A stretch of 64,000 bases of DNA from Arbacia lixula (taxonomy: Eukaryota; Echinodermata; Echinoidea; Arbacioida; Arbaciidae). Of this stretch, positions 1 through 11,538 are shown one piece after another. The notes under the pieces are model-generated. The model was not told the origin of the DNA. It did not search any database and was given only the letters and a program-made list of their open reading frames with translations. Positions within the stretch are counted from its first letter, which is position 1. Every line of letters begins with the position of its first letter. Location of the stretch: positions 33,985,842 through 34,049,841 of the forward strand of contig OZ022576.1 in the NCBI GenBank assembly GCA_963669155.1, given 5' to 3'. A program made the translations under genes and the position numbers.

Positions 1-47
1 TGGGAGCAGGGGCGTGGAGAGGGGAGGGGAGGGGAGGGTGGAGGATG

Positions 48-170
48 GAGAGAGGAGGAGGAAGATGGAGGAGGAAGATGGAGGAGGAAGATGGAGGAGG
101 AAGATGGAGGAGGAAGATGGAGGAGGAAGATGGAGGAGGAAGATGGAGGAGGAAGATGGAGGAGTTGGAG
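48..170 (+). repeat. 13-bp polypurine minisatellite (GAAGATGGAGGAG)n
   Basis: About nine nearly perfect copies of a 13-bp unit. Because 13 is not a multiple of three, all three forward frames stay open and encode the same 13-residue repeat (MEEEDGGGRWRRK), which is a repeat artefact and not a gene. Confidence 0.9.
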
Positions 171-245
171 GAGGAGGAGGAGGAGGAGGAGGAAGAGGAA
201 GATGAAGAGGAGGAGGAAGATGGAGGAGGAGGAGGAGAAGGAGAA

Positions 246-421
246 GGAGGAGGAGGAGGAGGAGGAGGAGGAGGAGGAGGAGGAGGAGGAGGAGGAGGAG
301 GAGGAGGAGGAGGAGGAGGAGGAGGAGGAGGAGGAGGAGGAGGAGGAGGAGGAGGAGGAGGAGGAGGAGGAGGAGGAGGAGGAGGAGGAGGAGGAGGAGG
401 AGGAGGAGGAGGAGGAGGAGA
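246..421 (+). repeat. (GGA)n trinucleotide repeat, about 58 units
   Basis: An uninterrupted GGA run. The frames read as poly-Gly, poly-Glu or poly-Arg and should not be annotated as protein. A purely purine strand of this length is prone to triplex or G-rich structure and to length variation. Confidence 0.95.
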
Positions 422-1651
422 GGAGAGGAGAACCCCACAGACATCGGGATTGAGCCAGGGAGCTGGGAGCAGGGGTGTGGAGAGGAGAGGAAAGGGTGGA
501 GGATAGAAAGGAGAAGATGGAGGAGAAGGAAAGAAGGAGGGAGAGGGAAAAATTTAAGAAAGTAGACTGGCAAAAGAAAAGATGGGAGGGGAGAGAGGAT
601 GATAGGAAGGAGGAGGAAGATGATAAGTGAGAGAAAGTTGTCGAGAGATAGACAGATCTAATAGATTAGACTATGGCAGAGAAAAGAATGGGTGAAAGAG
701 CATGAATGACAAAGTAACATACAAGGAACTAAAATGAAAAGAGTACTAAGAAGAGAGGGAGAGAGAGAATATTGGGATGGTGTCAGGGGGCTGGATGCGT
801 CATGAAGGAATGATTGTATACATGCATGCCTTTACATGGAGAAAGGGAGAGAAAGATGGATGGAAGATAGAGGAGAGAATCCAGAGAGCTTGGGCAAAAG
901 AGATGAGGAGGCTTGGGAGGTGGTCTAAAGGGGCGGGGGACCAGGGAGAGGGATAGGGACAGGTCAGAGCGGTAGGTATACAGGGACCAGGATAGACAAC
1001 CTGGTAGACCGGGAGGGAAAACTCATGAGTGGAACCAGCAAAAGAAGGATTAATGAGCTAACGTGACCACAAGCTAACTAGTCCAATTTAATCCTAATTT
1101 GGACCCACTCAGGGCAAACCTTTTGCGGTTAGGGCTATTACCCTTCTAGACAAGCCATTTCACTGGTGCACGTACGGTACAGTGAATACCATTATTCATA
1201 CTGATGTGAGTGCCGTCTTGCAAGTCGTAAAGTCAAGATATGTTTAGCAAGTTGAATGTTTCTAACATTAACTGTCATAGACATCACCCATTGCCAATCA
1301 TGTACAGTATGATTGAAAATTGTCTCAGATTGAAATATGTTGCATCACTTGCATGTTTTTAATTATTTACATCCAAAAAGGGAAATTAAGTTGAGATTTT
1401 ATTCTTTTTCTGAAGATCATATGAACAATATTTAACAGTTTTTCATGCATTTCTTTTTAGTGGTGAGTGCTGTGAGTTTTAGTTTATGTACCATTTCTTA
1501 TACTTATGATTCAAAGAATCCAATTTTCTTTTTAGCATAAATCAGTTTTCATATCAGGTTAAGAAAATGTTACATATATGTTATCAACAGCAACTCTTCA
1601 TGTATTGAGATGATTTTAAACAATATTTCGTCATGTTTTCTATTTTTGCAG

Positions 1652-1735
1652 GTGAATAGGATATTCCGGGATCCCAGTATAGGTAATGCTATCAACGTGA
1701 CACTAGTGGAACTCAAGGTGCTAACTAATCCAGAG
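1652..1735 (+). CDS. ADAMTS: ADAMTS metalloprotease exon A (84 nt, phase 0/0)
   Basis: It translates to 28 codons, beginning VNRIFRDPSIGNAINVTL and ending LKVLTNPE. This is the ADAMTS protease-domain helix and strand around the DPSIGN motif. The acceptor is a T-rich tract ending TTTTTGCAG at 1643-1651; the donor is GTACGT at 1736. Both boundaries are phase 0. The 84-nt length matches what I recall as the usual size of the corresponding exon in this family. The preceding exon, expected to carry the VVAD and LQHYILT-type residues, was not found in 1-1651. An open frame reads through both splice sites (1610-1861), but only the 84-nt core resembles the family. Confidence 0.93.
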
Positions 1736-2928
1736 GTACGTACCTGTTGTTGTCATGGTAATCCACATTTTCTTTTTTTTTTAAATAGTTTGAATTCTTT
1801 TTTTTCACAAGTTATGGCTGCTAACATTGTTTTCATGTTCAGATATGACAGACTTTTTTGAAATATTTTGTCTTGATGTCAAGTTTTCAATGTTACTGGA
1901 AAAGAAGTGAGATGGCACAGAGGTGGAAAAAAAGAAAGAAGTTAAACCCCCACATAACTATATAAAAAAAGTTAAACCCCCATGGAACATAATGAATACA
2001 GACAATGGGAAATAGGAACCCCAAGTTGCCAGTGAGATACAACAAATCTTATATTTGTCTTTGAAAAAAAAAAATGTTCAGAATGTTTCTTTTGACACCA
2101 TAGGCGTATACATGCATACACAGACTTGCTGAACTGTTGCACTGAATTCTGTTTTACAACGTCTGTAAATAGAACTGCATTTAAATGGCGCTTTTTCCGC
2201 AAAGATAACACCACTTTATTGATGTTATCGGTGCGTGTGTTTATTTTCGTTATTGTAGAGAAGGGACCGCGTTATTGTGTAAGGCAACAGGAGGTTTGAT
2301 GTGCATGCTCACTGTTAATTCATAACAATTCTTTATTTACAAATCAACAAATAGTCATATAGTATGTAGTATTGGCCTCTTGATTGTGGAATTTAAATTG
2401 ATATTTAAGTATACAGAATGTACATCCATGTAGAAATGTCATTCTGTGCCATTCAGGGAAGTATTTTGTGTATTGCTATGTTGATATTGAGTAGATATTT
2501 ACATTCAATGTGATATCGTATTTTTGGTAGATTATTGGGAAATTAATTGTACTTGTGTAGACGAACATGTGTGTGCCTCTTGCCACTTAAATTGCTTATC
2601 TATGAATACTGGATCATAGCAACTGTGAGGTGTGAAACTGGATCTATCCTCGTACATCCGCTGCAAAATAGATTCAAATCCCCAGAAGGGTAGAAAGTGC
2701 CCTGATTAGAGCAGAGAGGGTGTGACATCATGGCTCGAATAGGATGTTGTATATCTGTCGCCTTAGTCATCGCACAGTTTCGGAGGAACATGAAGATGAA
2801 TTTATAGCCTCCCTGCCCTCACACCACCTTGGTTAGGAGGAAAAGAGTGAGACACTTTCATTGATCAAACAGGAAACCTGAACATATCTGGCCAAGCAGA
2901 CAATGAGGAAGATATTAATTTGCTCTCA

Positions 2929-2960
2929 TTTTTTTTTTTTTTTTTGGGGGGGGGGGGGGG
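2929..2960 (+). repeat. T17G15 homopolymer junction
   Basis: A T run (2929-2945) passes directly into a G run (2946-2960). A second such junction is at 24317-24343. No element boundaries were recognised around it. Confidence 0.9.
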
Positions 2961-3532
2961 AGAAGAGGGAGAGGATGACAACCGGGGAAAGTGAGAGAGG
3001 GAGGGAGATAGAGTGGGGAAACTTGAACTGAGCTGCGATGGTGGGTTCATGGCAGGGCATTCAAGATGGAGGTGGTGATGACAGGTTAGGTAGTTCTAGC
3101 ATCTTAGACCCCAACTTGAAGCATGGGCAGAACTTGTGTTATGAACCTAGTGGCATATGAAGACTGCTTCAGTATCAAAGTCCATTTCTTGGCTTTTGTG
3201 ATTGTCTGTATGTAGTGGAATCTTTGGATGAAGCATAAACTATATGCCTTCAAGATATCAGAATGATTTGATATGAATATATTTGGTTGACATTGTGGAA
3301 TATTGTTATGAAAATATGAGCAAAATAAGTACAATCAAGTGAGGAAACTATACTTGCAAGTAGATAATCTGCTTCAGTTGCAGTCAACAATTTTTTAGTT
3401 TTTAGTTTGCCACGACTGAATGGCAGCTGCTCACAGCAATACGATGAATACATGATTGGGTGTTACGATGGAGATCAAACACATTGATAGCTTCATGATA
3501 TTACAATGCAGATGCAGATTCTATGTTACAAT

Positions 3533-3785
3533 TGCAGTCACAGTCAGAGTCAGTCACAGTCACAGTCATAGTCACAGCTGTGGTTACAGTCATAGTTACA
3601 GCTATGGTCACAGTCATAGCCATAGTCACAGTCATAGCCATTGTCACAGTCATAGTCACAAATGTGGTCGCAGTCACAGTCAAAGTCACGGCAATCTACG
3701 TCTCCCTTTTTCCTTGTGCAGGATAGTCACAGTCACAGTCACAGTCACTGTCACAGTCACAGTCATAGCCACAGTCATAGTGGTG
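3533..3785 (+). repeat. CACAGT/CATAGT hexamer array, interrupted at about 3690-3725
   Basis: An array of six-base units (CACAGT, with CATAGT and similar variants) ending 40 bp before exon B. Both strands are open for over 100 codons (Ser-His or Val-Thr repeats), only because the unit is a multiple of three without stops. Confidence 0.9.
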
Positions 3786-3787
3786 GT

Positions 3788-3825
3788 AATCTAACTTTCT
3801 CTATTCTCCATTCATGTTTCTTCAG
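3788..3825 (+). promoter_or_regulatory. Branch site, pyrimidine tract and acceptor of exon B
   Basis: CTAAC at 3791-3795 fits the animal branch-site pattern, with its A about 32 nt before the exon. It is followed by a T/C-rich tract ending TTTCTTCAG. No AG occurs between the last hexamer repeat and this acceptor, so the many CAG triplets of the array lie upstream of the AG exclusion zone. Confidence 0.6.
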
Positions 3826-3950
3826 GACGGACCTGCCATCACGTCCAATGCTCCCGAGACTCTCAGGGACTTCTGCATGTGGCAGGAGGAGCAGAACCAC
3901 GCTGACGACACCCACCCGCATCACTACGACACCGCCGTCCTCATCACCAG
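3826..3950 (+). CDS. ADAMTS: ADAMTS metalloprotease exon B (125 nt, phase 0/2)
   Basis: It encodes 41 codons plus two bases (AG) of a split Arg codon. The peptide starts DGPAITSNAPETLRDFCMWQ, has a variable acidic/His-rich stretch (EEQNHADDTHPHH), and ends YDTAVLIT. The family uses this segment for a conserved Cys (FCMW) and the HxDTA strand near the active-site cleft. Here the segment reads HHYDTA, a variant I recall in the ADAMTS1-type group. The acceptor is TTTCTTCAG at 3817-3825, with a plausible branch site CTAAC at 3791-3795 and no AG between 3781 and 3823. The donor GTGAGTGAGT at 3951 contains a second GT four bases on. The exon sits 40 bp downstream of a hexanucleotide array. Confidence 0.95.
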
Positions 3951-5573
3951 GTGAGTGAGTCACATGACCCCCCCAGTCACATGACCTCCCGTTCACACCA
4001 CCCATGTGACTGACGCTGCCCCCCAATTGTCCTGATTGAATTGAGAGCGAGTGTGTGGACCGTGGGAGGATAGTGGTGCCGGTGTCGCGCTTGTAATCAC
4101 AACATTTGCTCAACTTTGCAACCTCTGCGCACCCGTGTGATCAAACGCACATGTATTCATGAGACTGTGGAGATGTTTTAACTAAGGTGTACTGAATTAC
4201 ATTACGGCCTTTCGACGGCTGACAATGGCTTTATTCTGTTGACAAAGTTGTCTGGAGGTGTGTTTTTTTCCAAATGCGAGACAGGAGTGTGAGATGTAAA
4301 GAAGTAATCACAACATTCGTCAAAACTCCTGCCACCTGTCGGATAGGATATGTGTTATTTTGTCGCCAACTAGGAGCAACATTCCCATTGACATATGTTG
4401 TTGTGTTGACAGTTTGAAAGTACCAGCACATGGTTTGTTTAATGAAACGGTTTGTGGCTTTGAAGGTGTGTTGCCTAGTACTGCATACATAAATTCATAT
4501 CTGTGTCATTCTTTGACGTTTTCTTTCACATTCTCCGACATCAGACACACACGTGACGCTTTGATTCAACTTGGCTGTTGCATTATAGTCTTGCAGTGCT
4601 TGGTTTGTTTAGAGGTGTGAGCTGTGGCGTTGTAAGTGTGAGACGGAGTGTGAGTTTGCAACACACATGTTACTGTGTGAAGTCGATCACCACAGTATAT
4701 TTCAGGTCATGTGACCAGATTTCATTGTACACTTTGAGATGATTCCTTTGTGGTTTCAAAGAAACAAAAATGGCAGAATTGAGTACAGGTCCAATAGTCT
4801 TCACCACTACCACTCATTGCCTTTAACCAGGAATCTCTGTAAGATCTGATATTCCTACAATATGAAAATCATATTTTCAGGTGGTCCTTAAGTAGATCAA
4901 TTTTTGAAAAAATCAATTTTATTGAAATATTCTGGAGATATGAACAGTAACAATCTCAATGAACGTAGAAGACAATTTGCATGTCTTAAAATAGATTAAT
5001 AACACTCCATCTGTCTGCATACATAACAAATTTGCATTTTCGGATATAATTTATTAGATCAAGTTGATTTACTTCAAATAATTCTATATTGCATGAGATG
5101 CTAAGCAAGATTAAAAAGCAGTTGAAGTACTTGGTGTAGGCATCGTATAGTTTCACTCTTTCTTTTCTTTTCTTCACCCCATAAGTGGGTCAATTATCCA
5201 AAAGAATGCAACCACATGGTGTTACCAAAAGTTTTACTGTTTTCTAAATTGTATTTATTAGTACACTCTCACCATTGAAACATTTAAAGAACGTTGAATT
5301 GTATAGTTTGCAGGCACAAATTCCAATCAGTGAGTCAGTCTTGTAGTGAGTCTGAATCAATAGGTCTGAACTGTAAAGACTAGCTCTTGAGACAGTCTTA
5401 CAGGCACATGTATGTTTTGAGCAAATGGTTCAATTGAGTCTATGACTGTAGACTACACATGATGTAGATAATACACATTCATTCTGTTTCTCTTACAGTG
5501 AGAACAACGCTAAAGTTATAGCATTATTTGGATACATTTGTTGAACCCGTCCAGTGTGGAGGGTATGAAGTTA

Positions 5574-5649
5574 CTGGGACAGAATGAAGAAAGGAACAAT
5601 CAAAGTTATGGGAAGTGGTTCTTGACTGGGCATCAGCAGTAAGAATGAT
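5574..5649 (+). repeat. 76-bp exact direct repeat, left copy
   Basis: It starts CTGGGACAGAATGAAG and ends GTAAGAATGAT. It matches 7296-7371 base for base as far as I can align, while the flanks differ. Confidence 0.9.
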
Positions 5650-6347
5650 TTATTACCAAATCAACTTGAACTCGTTCAGAATTCATATCACATTGTTTAC
5701 AGTATATAGACATAACATAAGCTTCTTATCTTATTCTCTGTCTTGGCGTTTAGCTTATTCAAATACATCTTTTCATTATGTCTGATATATATTTATAAAC
5801 ATATGATGTTAACCTTTCATAACTAACTCTAATAACGTGCATGTACATGAAAGATCAACTGATTCCTATTTTTGTAACTCACATAAATCTATACTCATGT
5901 TACCTTTCATTAATCTACAGTTCAACCCATTAATCTAAACGTCAATCCATAATATCAGACTAATATGTGGTTGTTACTGCAAGAAACTAAGTTGTACCAT
6001 AGAGAATAACAATTAATTATATTTGACTTTCCTTGACATATAATTATAATACATTGTCTCTCTTACTGAACTATTCTGTATCTTTTTGTGTTTATATAGA
6101 TGTATGATTTAACCAAATTCCTAAACTCAAAGCCTTCTACCTCATTGCTCCAAAATAGTTTCTCTTTATATACCCAAGAGTCATTACACTTCTACACTAT
6201 ACACTCTCTAGCATGGAGCAGGGTATAATAGAGGAGGTGCAGGGAACACACAGATTGCATAGTAAGAGATAAAGTGTAACCCATTGCAAAAAGAGGAGAC
6301 GGAGAAGAGGAGAGATAAGGGTGAGAGCAGGGAGAGCAGAGAGAGAC

Positions 6348-6349
<2 letters not shown>

Positions 6350-6387
<38 letters not shown>

Positions 6388-6418
6388 AGAGAGAGTGAGT
6401 GAGAGAGAGAAAGAGGGA

Positions 6419-6459
<41 letters not shown>

Positions 6460-6496
6460 GTGAGTGAGAGAGAGAGAGAGAGAGAGAAAGAGGGAG

Positions 6497-6530
<34 letters not shown>

Positions 6531-6540
6531 GAGTTGGGAG
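6350..6540 (+). repeat. (GA)n microsatellite, compound
   Basis: A long GA tract interrupted by G runs and GTGA units. Open frames here (Ser-Leu repeats on the minus strand) are repeat artefacts. Confidence 0.95.
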
Positions 6541-7295
6541 GAACAAAGAGAGAGGGGGGAAATGAGAGAGGTGCTACTGTACAAGACTGGCCCTAGAACA
6601 AAGAATGTCATACATAGCGTGGGTCCTTTCCCCTGTACTGGACACATGTGCCAACAAAACAATCCTTTCACTCCCTTTCTACTACAACACTATACCAACA
6701 TGTATGGTAGAACGTACTCTAGCACTGAATGACTTGTTATTCACTGGTCGAAGACCAGGAGTTTGTTTACAAACTTCTCCTTATCTCTGGCTGCTGCGGC
6801 CTTCAGTATAAACCGTGCTTCACTCGCTGGACAATGCTCCACCTGTGCTCGCAGTGTTTGACACTAGCTGAGTTCACACTCTTTCTACCCACTTCAGCAT
6901 GCTAGCTGATACGTATGGCATGTAGGGCACGTCCCCACTTTCTTACTCTGGTTTCAGCAGTGCATGTATCCTCATAAGTTATATAATACTGGCATAAACT
7001 AAGTCAGCAAATGAATCTTCTCACAACAATCTTCTCATACTACATTGTGAAGATACAGTATTCATCATCCTTTCCTATATCCCTATTCCAGACAAGGTAA
7101 ATGATTAAAATGCATTCTGTTCGAGATGAAAGTTAATGCAATCTCACTCTGCACCAACAGCATACCATAATAGAGAAATATTACTACTTTCATACTCTCA
7201 CTTAAGTATCATTCAGATAGATGACAACAACATAATAGTACATGTATTTACAATTCATCAATGAGACAATATAAAGTTTGAAAGAATTGTCTTAC

Positions 7296-7371
7296 CTGGG
7301 ACAGAATGAAGAAAGGAACAATCAAAGTTATGGGAAGTGGTTCTTGACTGGGCATCAGCAGTAAGAATGAT
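7296..7371 (+). repeat. 76-bp exact direct repeat, right copy
   Basis: Identical to 5574-5649, 1,722 bp away. The intervening 1,646 bp holds a GA block and AT-rich sequence without an ORF of note. It could be the footprint of an insertion or recombination, or an assembly artefact. Confidence 0.9.
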
Positions 7372-8111
7372 GCTGGTCCACATCACCACATTGGTAACTG
7401 TGCTGTTCCTGGCTCAGTCAATTCTGTCACGGGGGTGTCTATTACTACATGTGGAGGGATCAGCTTGTGGGGTAGTTTATACTAACTACTGAGTGAAAAC
7501 AATAATAGAGTCCCAAAAAAGAAAAGGGGGTCTGTTTTCTAGGGGCTTACACATTCATCCTTTCATTCCTGACCTTCCCATCTTGATGAGAGGAATTGTT
7601 TAAATACCTGTTAAGTTAATTTCTTCCAGATTCTTTGATAGTTTCACTGAGGTAGAGAATAGGTGTCCTTAACATCAGTTAGTGAGTTCCTTGAAATGCA
7701 TGTCCATAAAAGCTCTCGCATTGCTGGAAGGAAAAGAAATGAAAAGAGATGGTCCAGGAATATTGGAACTAGGTGAGAGGTCAATCTTGGACGTCTTAGC
7801 AGACAATTGTTGATAAATGCACTTTGCACAGTCAGATCCAGAGAGATACAAATTCAAAATCTTGTTTGATCTCCTCTCGGAAGTCAGAGACTTCAATTGT
7901 TACTTCAAAGTTAAGATGGCTTGCATCATGAGCCCAGTGCATTTTGGATTTAGTATGAATAATGTTTGTGAAGAACGGGTGAGAGAGTACTAGAAATAGT
8001 TCTAGGGAGAGAGTGTGTACAAAGTTGTTTGATAACCATTAAACATTAGATAGTATGGTGAGTAGTACTAGAGTGGATATATCACTTGTATGAGTACACT
8101 TATCACACATC

Positions 8112-8395
8112 AAAGGATTTCACGCGTCATACGCAGGATATATCCCTAGCGCGCTTCCATCTTGCGTACGCCGTGCGTTCCATGCAAAACGCACACTTAC
8201 CCATATGTATTGTTTCTTGGGCACTTACGCATTTACCCGCCTGATTAGAATGCACGATCCTTACCGAAGCTAAACCTTCGGCCGTGATCGTGGCTAGCCA
8301 ATTCGCTGCGTGCCGCATACGTGCGTTAAGTTCGCAAGTAAGCTTAGCAGCTAAATAGTGACGTCTCCCCACAGAATCGACGCGTGAAAGCCTTT
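8112..8395. mobile_element. CpG-rich foldback/MITE-like element (284 bp)
   Basis: The ends are inverted: AAAGGATTTCACGCGTC at 8112-8128 and GACGCGTGAAAGCCTTT at 8379-8395, one mismatch in 17. The interior is an imperfect dyad, with a central hairpin CCGAAG-CTAAAC-CTTCGG flanked by CACGAT/ATCGTG. CpG density is far above the surroundings. There is no coding capacity; the minus-strand frame at 8127-8372 is incidental. No clear target duplication was seen. Confidence 0.7.
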
Positions 8396-10163
8396 AAGCT
8401 CAAGCAACTCCTTGCACAGCCACAGTTCTCATAGAGGTGCTTTTAGAGGTGCTAGCATGAGAAAGTAATGGTGAAATTGATTGAGATGAAGAGAGGGAAG
8501 GAGAAGCTAATTATTGATGATGAACAATATGAAAAACAAGGAGGAGGAGGAGAATAAGGAGAGAAGGTAGACTTCGAAGGAGGAGAAGAGGGCAATTGTG
8601 AAGATGAAGAAAAAGAAAATAAGAAAAGACTATTTAGTAGATCAACATAGGAAAATAAGAAAATAAAAGATAAGCATGGAGGTAGAAATGAGGACAAGAA
8701 AAGGAGAAACAAACTGTTGAATGAGGAAAGAAATATATGTAGAATTATAATTTTAAGATGAAGATGAGAGTGGAAAAAAGTGAAGAAATGAAATTAGAAT
8801 GTTTAGTAGATGAAGATGAAGATGAAGAGAGAGTAGAAAGAGGGAAGAGGGAAAACATTGAGGAGAAGTGTCTGATTAGATTTCCCCTCTCCACGAAGGA
8901 TGCAGTGGGGGTGTCTGTCATCACTGCTTACTCACGCGTGGGACGATCGTCTGCCAAGGTGTGTGAGAGTATCCCCTGGAAGTGGGAACGGTGCTACGTG
9001 GCTACATGGGTGTGCATGAATGATACAGATGTCCTGCCTATGAGGATGACGAAGGGGAATGAGGCAAGTCAGTCTTGCTCATGCAGGAAAAGCTGCAAAC
9101 ATTTTTTACTGAGATTGCAAACTGGAATATAGGATATGGTGGGAACAGTTTGAACTGTAGATTATAAACTGGAATACATCAAAACATCTGAGTTTATGAG
9201 CTCAGAATAATTAAGAAGACATTCTTTATCAGCCGTTTTTATATGTAATTAATGTTAGGTTATGGGAGGGGAACGATTGAAGAGCAGGAAGATAAAGAAG
9301 GAGGGGGAGGTGGGAGTATCGTTGACTTGTCATACAAGAGGAAGAGCAAAGAACAAAAGCAAATCAACAAAGCAGATAAGTGCTGGCTGATTAATTAGTG
9401 AAGCCTTGGCTGTGAATGAATAGGTCATTAGTGACTTTGAGGAGATAAATGGATTAGTTAAATACCACCTAGCTTGGGTGAGTGTTGATAAAGATGTGTG
9501 AAGTGAGCTGGCCTGAATCACACTAGATGAGTATTGTACATGTAGAGTTGATACGTGGACACTTTTAATTGCCTTGATTAGTGATGATGCATACATAACG
9601 TGCTTGTCATCTTCTACATGTAAAGTGCGATGTATTTTTATTAGTGTTATTTTGGATAGAGCAGCTTTGCCAAAGAACGTTCGTAGTTTGTGTTGAAATT
9701 TAAATGGAGGAGAGTATGATGCCTTTACTAAGCTTGTTTAGTTTTGATTGACAGCTGAATAAGATGAGGAATGTACGGTTAAACTGAAGAATACACAAGT
9801 TGAATCGTTTGCACCATTAGACATAACCACACTGAACCATGAAAGCTCTTATTTGGTTTAAAACTTCATACTCCACTCAATTTCATCCTTGCTATTTCTC
9901 TGGAGGCATCTTTTTCACAATTGTATTTTTGTAACGTTCTGCCAATCAGTCAAAAAAGTGTTCAGCTTTCCCATTTTGACCCTTGACCTATCTTTTCCAT
10001 CTCATCCCCTTTGTATCAACAAATAGAGAAGGACAATTGTTGGTCGTTAGTTTTCTGAACAAGCTTTCTTTGTTGTACCTCTCCTGAATAGAAAAAAGAG
10101 AAATATTTGTAGGTGGCCTAATGAGCTGTAAATCATTCTTTGCAAAACAAATCTGACAATGAA

Positions 10164-10252
10164 CTAGGGTCAGAGAGAGATAGAAGAGAGAGTATATGGA
10201 GAGAACATATTACATAGAGATACTGAGAGAGAGAGAGAGAGAGAGAGGGAGG

Positions 10253-10304
<52 letters not shown>

Positions 10305-10380
10305 GGGAGGGAGGGAGAGAGAGAGAGAGAGAAGAGAGAGAGGAAAAGAAATTAGAGGGAGTTATAGATATGAAGAGAGA

Positions 10381-10423
<43 letters not shown>

Positions 10424-10476
10424 ATCGAGTGAGAGAGATGGAGACAGAGAGAGAGAGAGAGAGAAAGAGAGAAAGG
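10164..10476 (+). repeat. (GA)n microsatellite with GGGA interruptions
   Basis: About 310 bp of GA repeats with short breaks such as 10345-10375. The open frames on both strands are low-complexity artefacts. Confidence 0.95.
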
Positions 10477-11538
10477 GAAACAAGAATGGAAGAGACAATT
10501 TGAAACATATTTCTCCCCCTCAAAATTGACTCCTGCCCTTGTTTTGCTAGCTCAGAATGTTTATGTCCAATGCATGTTAGCCAGCACCCAAGCTCCCAAA
10601 TAACTCTCCCCCTTCGGCTTTGGCTGTTACCACGGTAACTGCACATCCTGGGGAAACCTCGGCTGAACCCCTGTAAACAGGTTGAGCCTGTCACCTGACC
10701 GTTGTCCTAGTTTTGGACTGGTTCTGTAGGCACTTTTTGCTAGGGAGGATGATGGGGTGGTAGGGGGTACAGTGGGTCCACACCAGCGCCATGCTGGTAC
10801 TGGGCCTGTTATGCCAGTGTGATGTAGCCCTACATTCTACAGATCCACCACAGGGAGCATTCCATTATATTAGGGCCCTCAGCAGACACTGGGGCACATT
10901 AAAGACCATGAACGGCTGTGTCTTCTTCTCTGAAATCATATCACACAATATTTGAGGTTTAATCTTCTAAAATGCCTATTGTTAAATGGTACAATGAAAG
11001 ATGATCAAGCTTACAGCATTTCAAGCTATAGTACGTACTAACGAGTGGTGAAAATGTCAAATATCAGTATGAAAGTAATTGCTCTTGTAAGAAACCTTGA
11101 TGAATTAACTGAGTAATTCATTTTGTTGGATTGATGGAACAATCCATAATTCTTCCCCTGATTGGTTCAAACTTCATGGTTTCAATCTTATATTTGTTTC
11201 AAAATTGACACAAAATAGTTGCCATGAATTATGAGTCTATAATGGCCCAAATAGCCTTCTTCACTCTCCATGCATGGTGCAGTGGTATTACTCTCCTTTC
11301 TACACTAGCCTCTAAGTTTCAGTTTCTGTTACAACTTCTGAGTGGATGGGAAGGAACTGTTATTTGTCCAATGAATACAGAGACATTATTCCATCATGTG
11401 CATGCTGTTGTGTATGTTTGAGGGTTACATAAGTTTGAAAATGGCAGCAGAGATAGTGTTATATGCTCCTATAGAATGGAAGTATTATGTTGGTAAATGC
11501 CTCAGGCTAATGTTAAGGACCATGAAGGATGAAAAGAC

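Larger units (their letters stand above)
3..510 (+). repeat. Duplicated flanks of the GGA block
   Basis: The segment GGAGCAGGGGCGTGGAGAGG near position 3 recurs as GGAGCAGGGGTGTGGAGAGG near 466, each followed by AGGG(A)GGTGGAGGAT-like sequence. The microsatellite block therefore sits in a roughly 465-bp unit present at least once plus a partial copy. Confidence 0.7.
1..1651 (+). other. Intron upstream of exon A (3' part), purine-rich
   Basis: It ends in a consensus acceptor at 1651. About the first kilobase is strongly purine-rich on the + strand, and the remainder to 1640 is ordinary AT-rich sequence. The prior protease exon is not visible here. Confidence 0.75.
1736..3825 (+). other. ADAMTS intron between exons A and B (2.09 kb, phase 0)
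   Basis: The intron has GT-AG ends (GTACGT at 1736, CAG at 3823-3825). It contains a T17G15 homopolymer junction at 2929-2960 and the CACAGT-type hexamer array at 3533-3785. I see no coding signal in the remainder (1740-2920, 2965-3530). Confidence 0.9.

Noticed and set aside
14..506. Three overlapping open frames up to 153 codons rich in Glu, Gly and Arg
   Set aside because: They are translations of the 13-bp and GGA arrays, with no unique sequence or start context; the region is intronic.
1..1651. The preceding ADAMTS exon (VVAD/LQHYILT-type residues)
   Set aside because: No such peptide is visible in any frame; it probably lies upstream.
3456..3794. 112-codon Ser-His repeat protein, with a Val-Thr frame on the other strand
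   Set aside because: Produced by the stop-free hexamer array; the array lies in an intron just before a true ADAMTS exon.
6192..6671. 159-codon Ser-Leu frame on the minus strand
   Set aside because: Low-complexity translation of a GA block.
5574..7371. LTR retrotransposon with 76-bp LTRs
   Set aside because: No coding sequence, primer-binding site or polypurine tract was recognised, and the repeats are too short for a typical LTR.
8758..9132. 124-codon frame with an acidic start and a Cys-rich end
   Set aside because: The acidic half comes from purine-rich sequence. The second half has no motif I recognise and no splice structure supports it.
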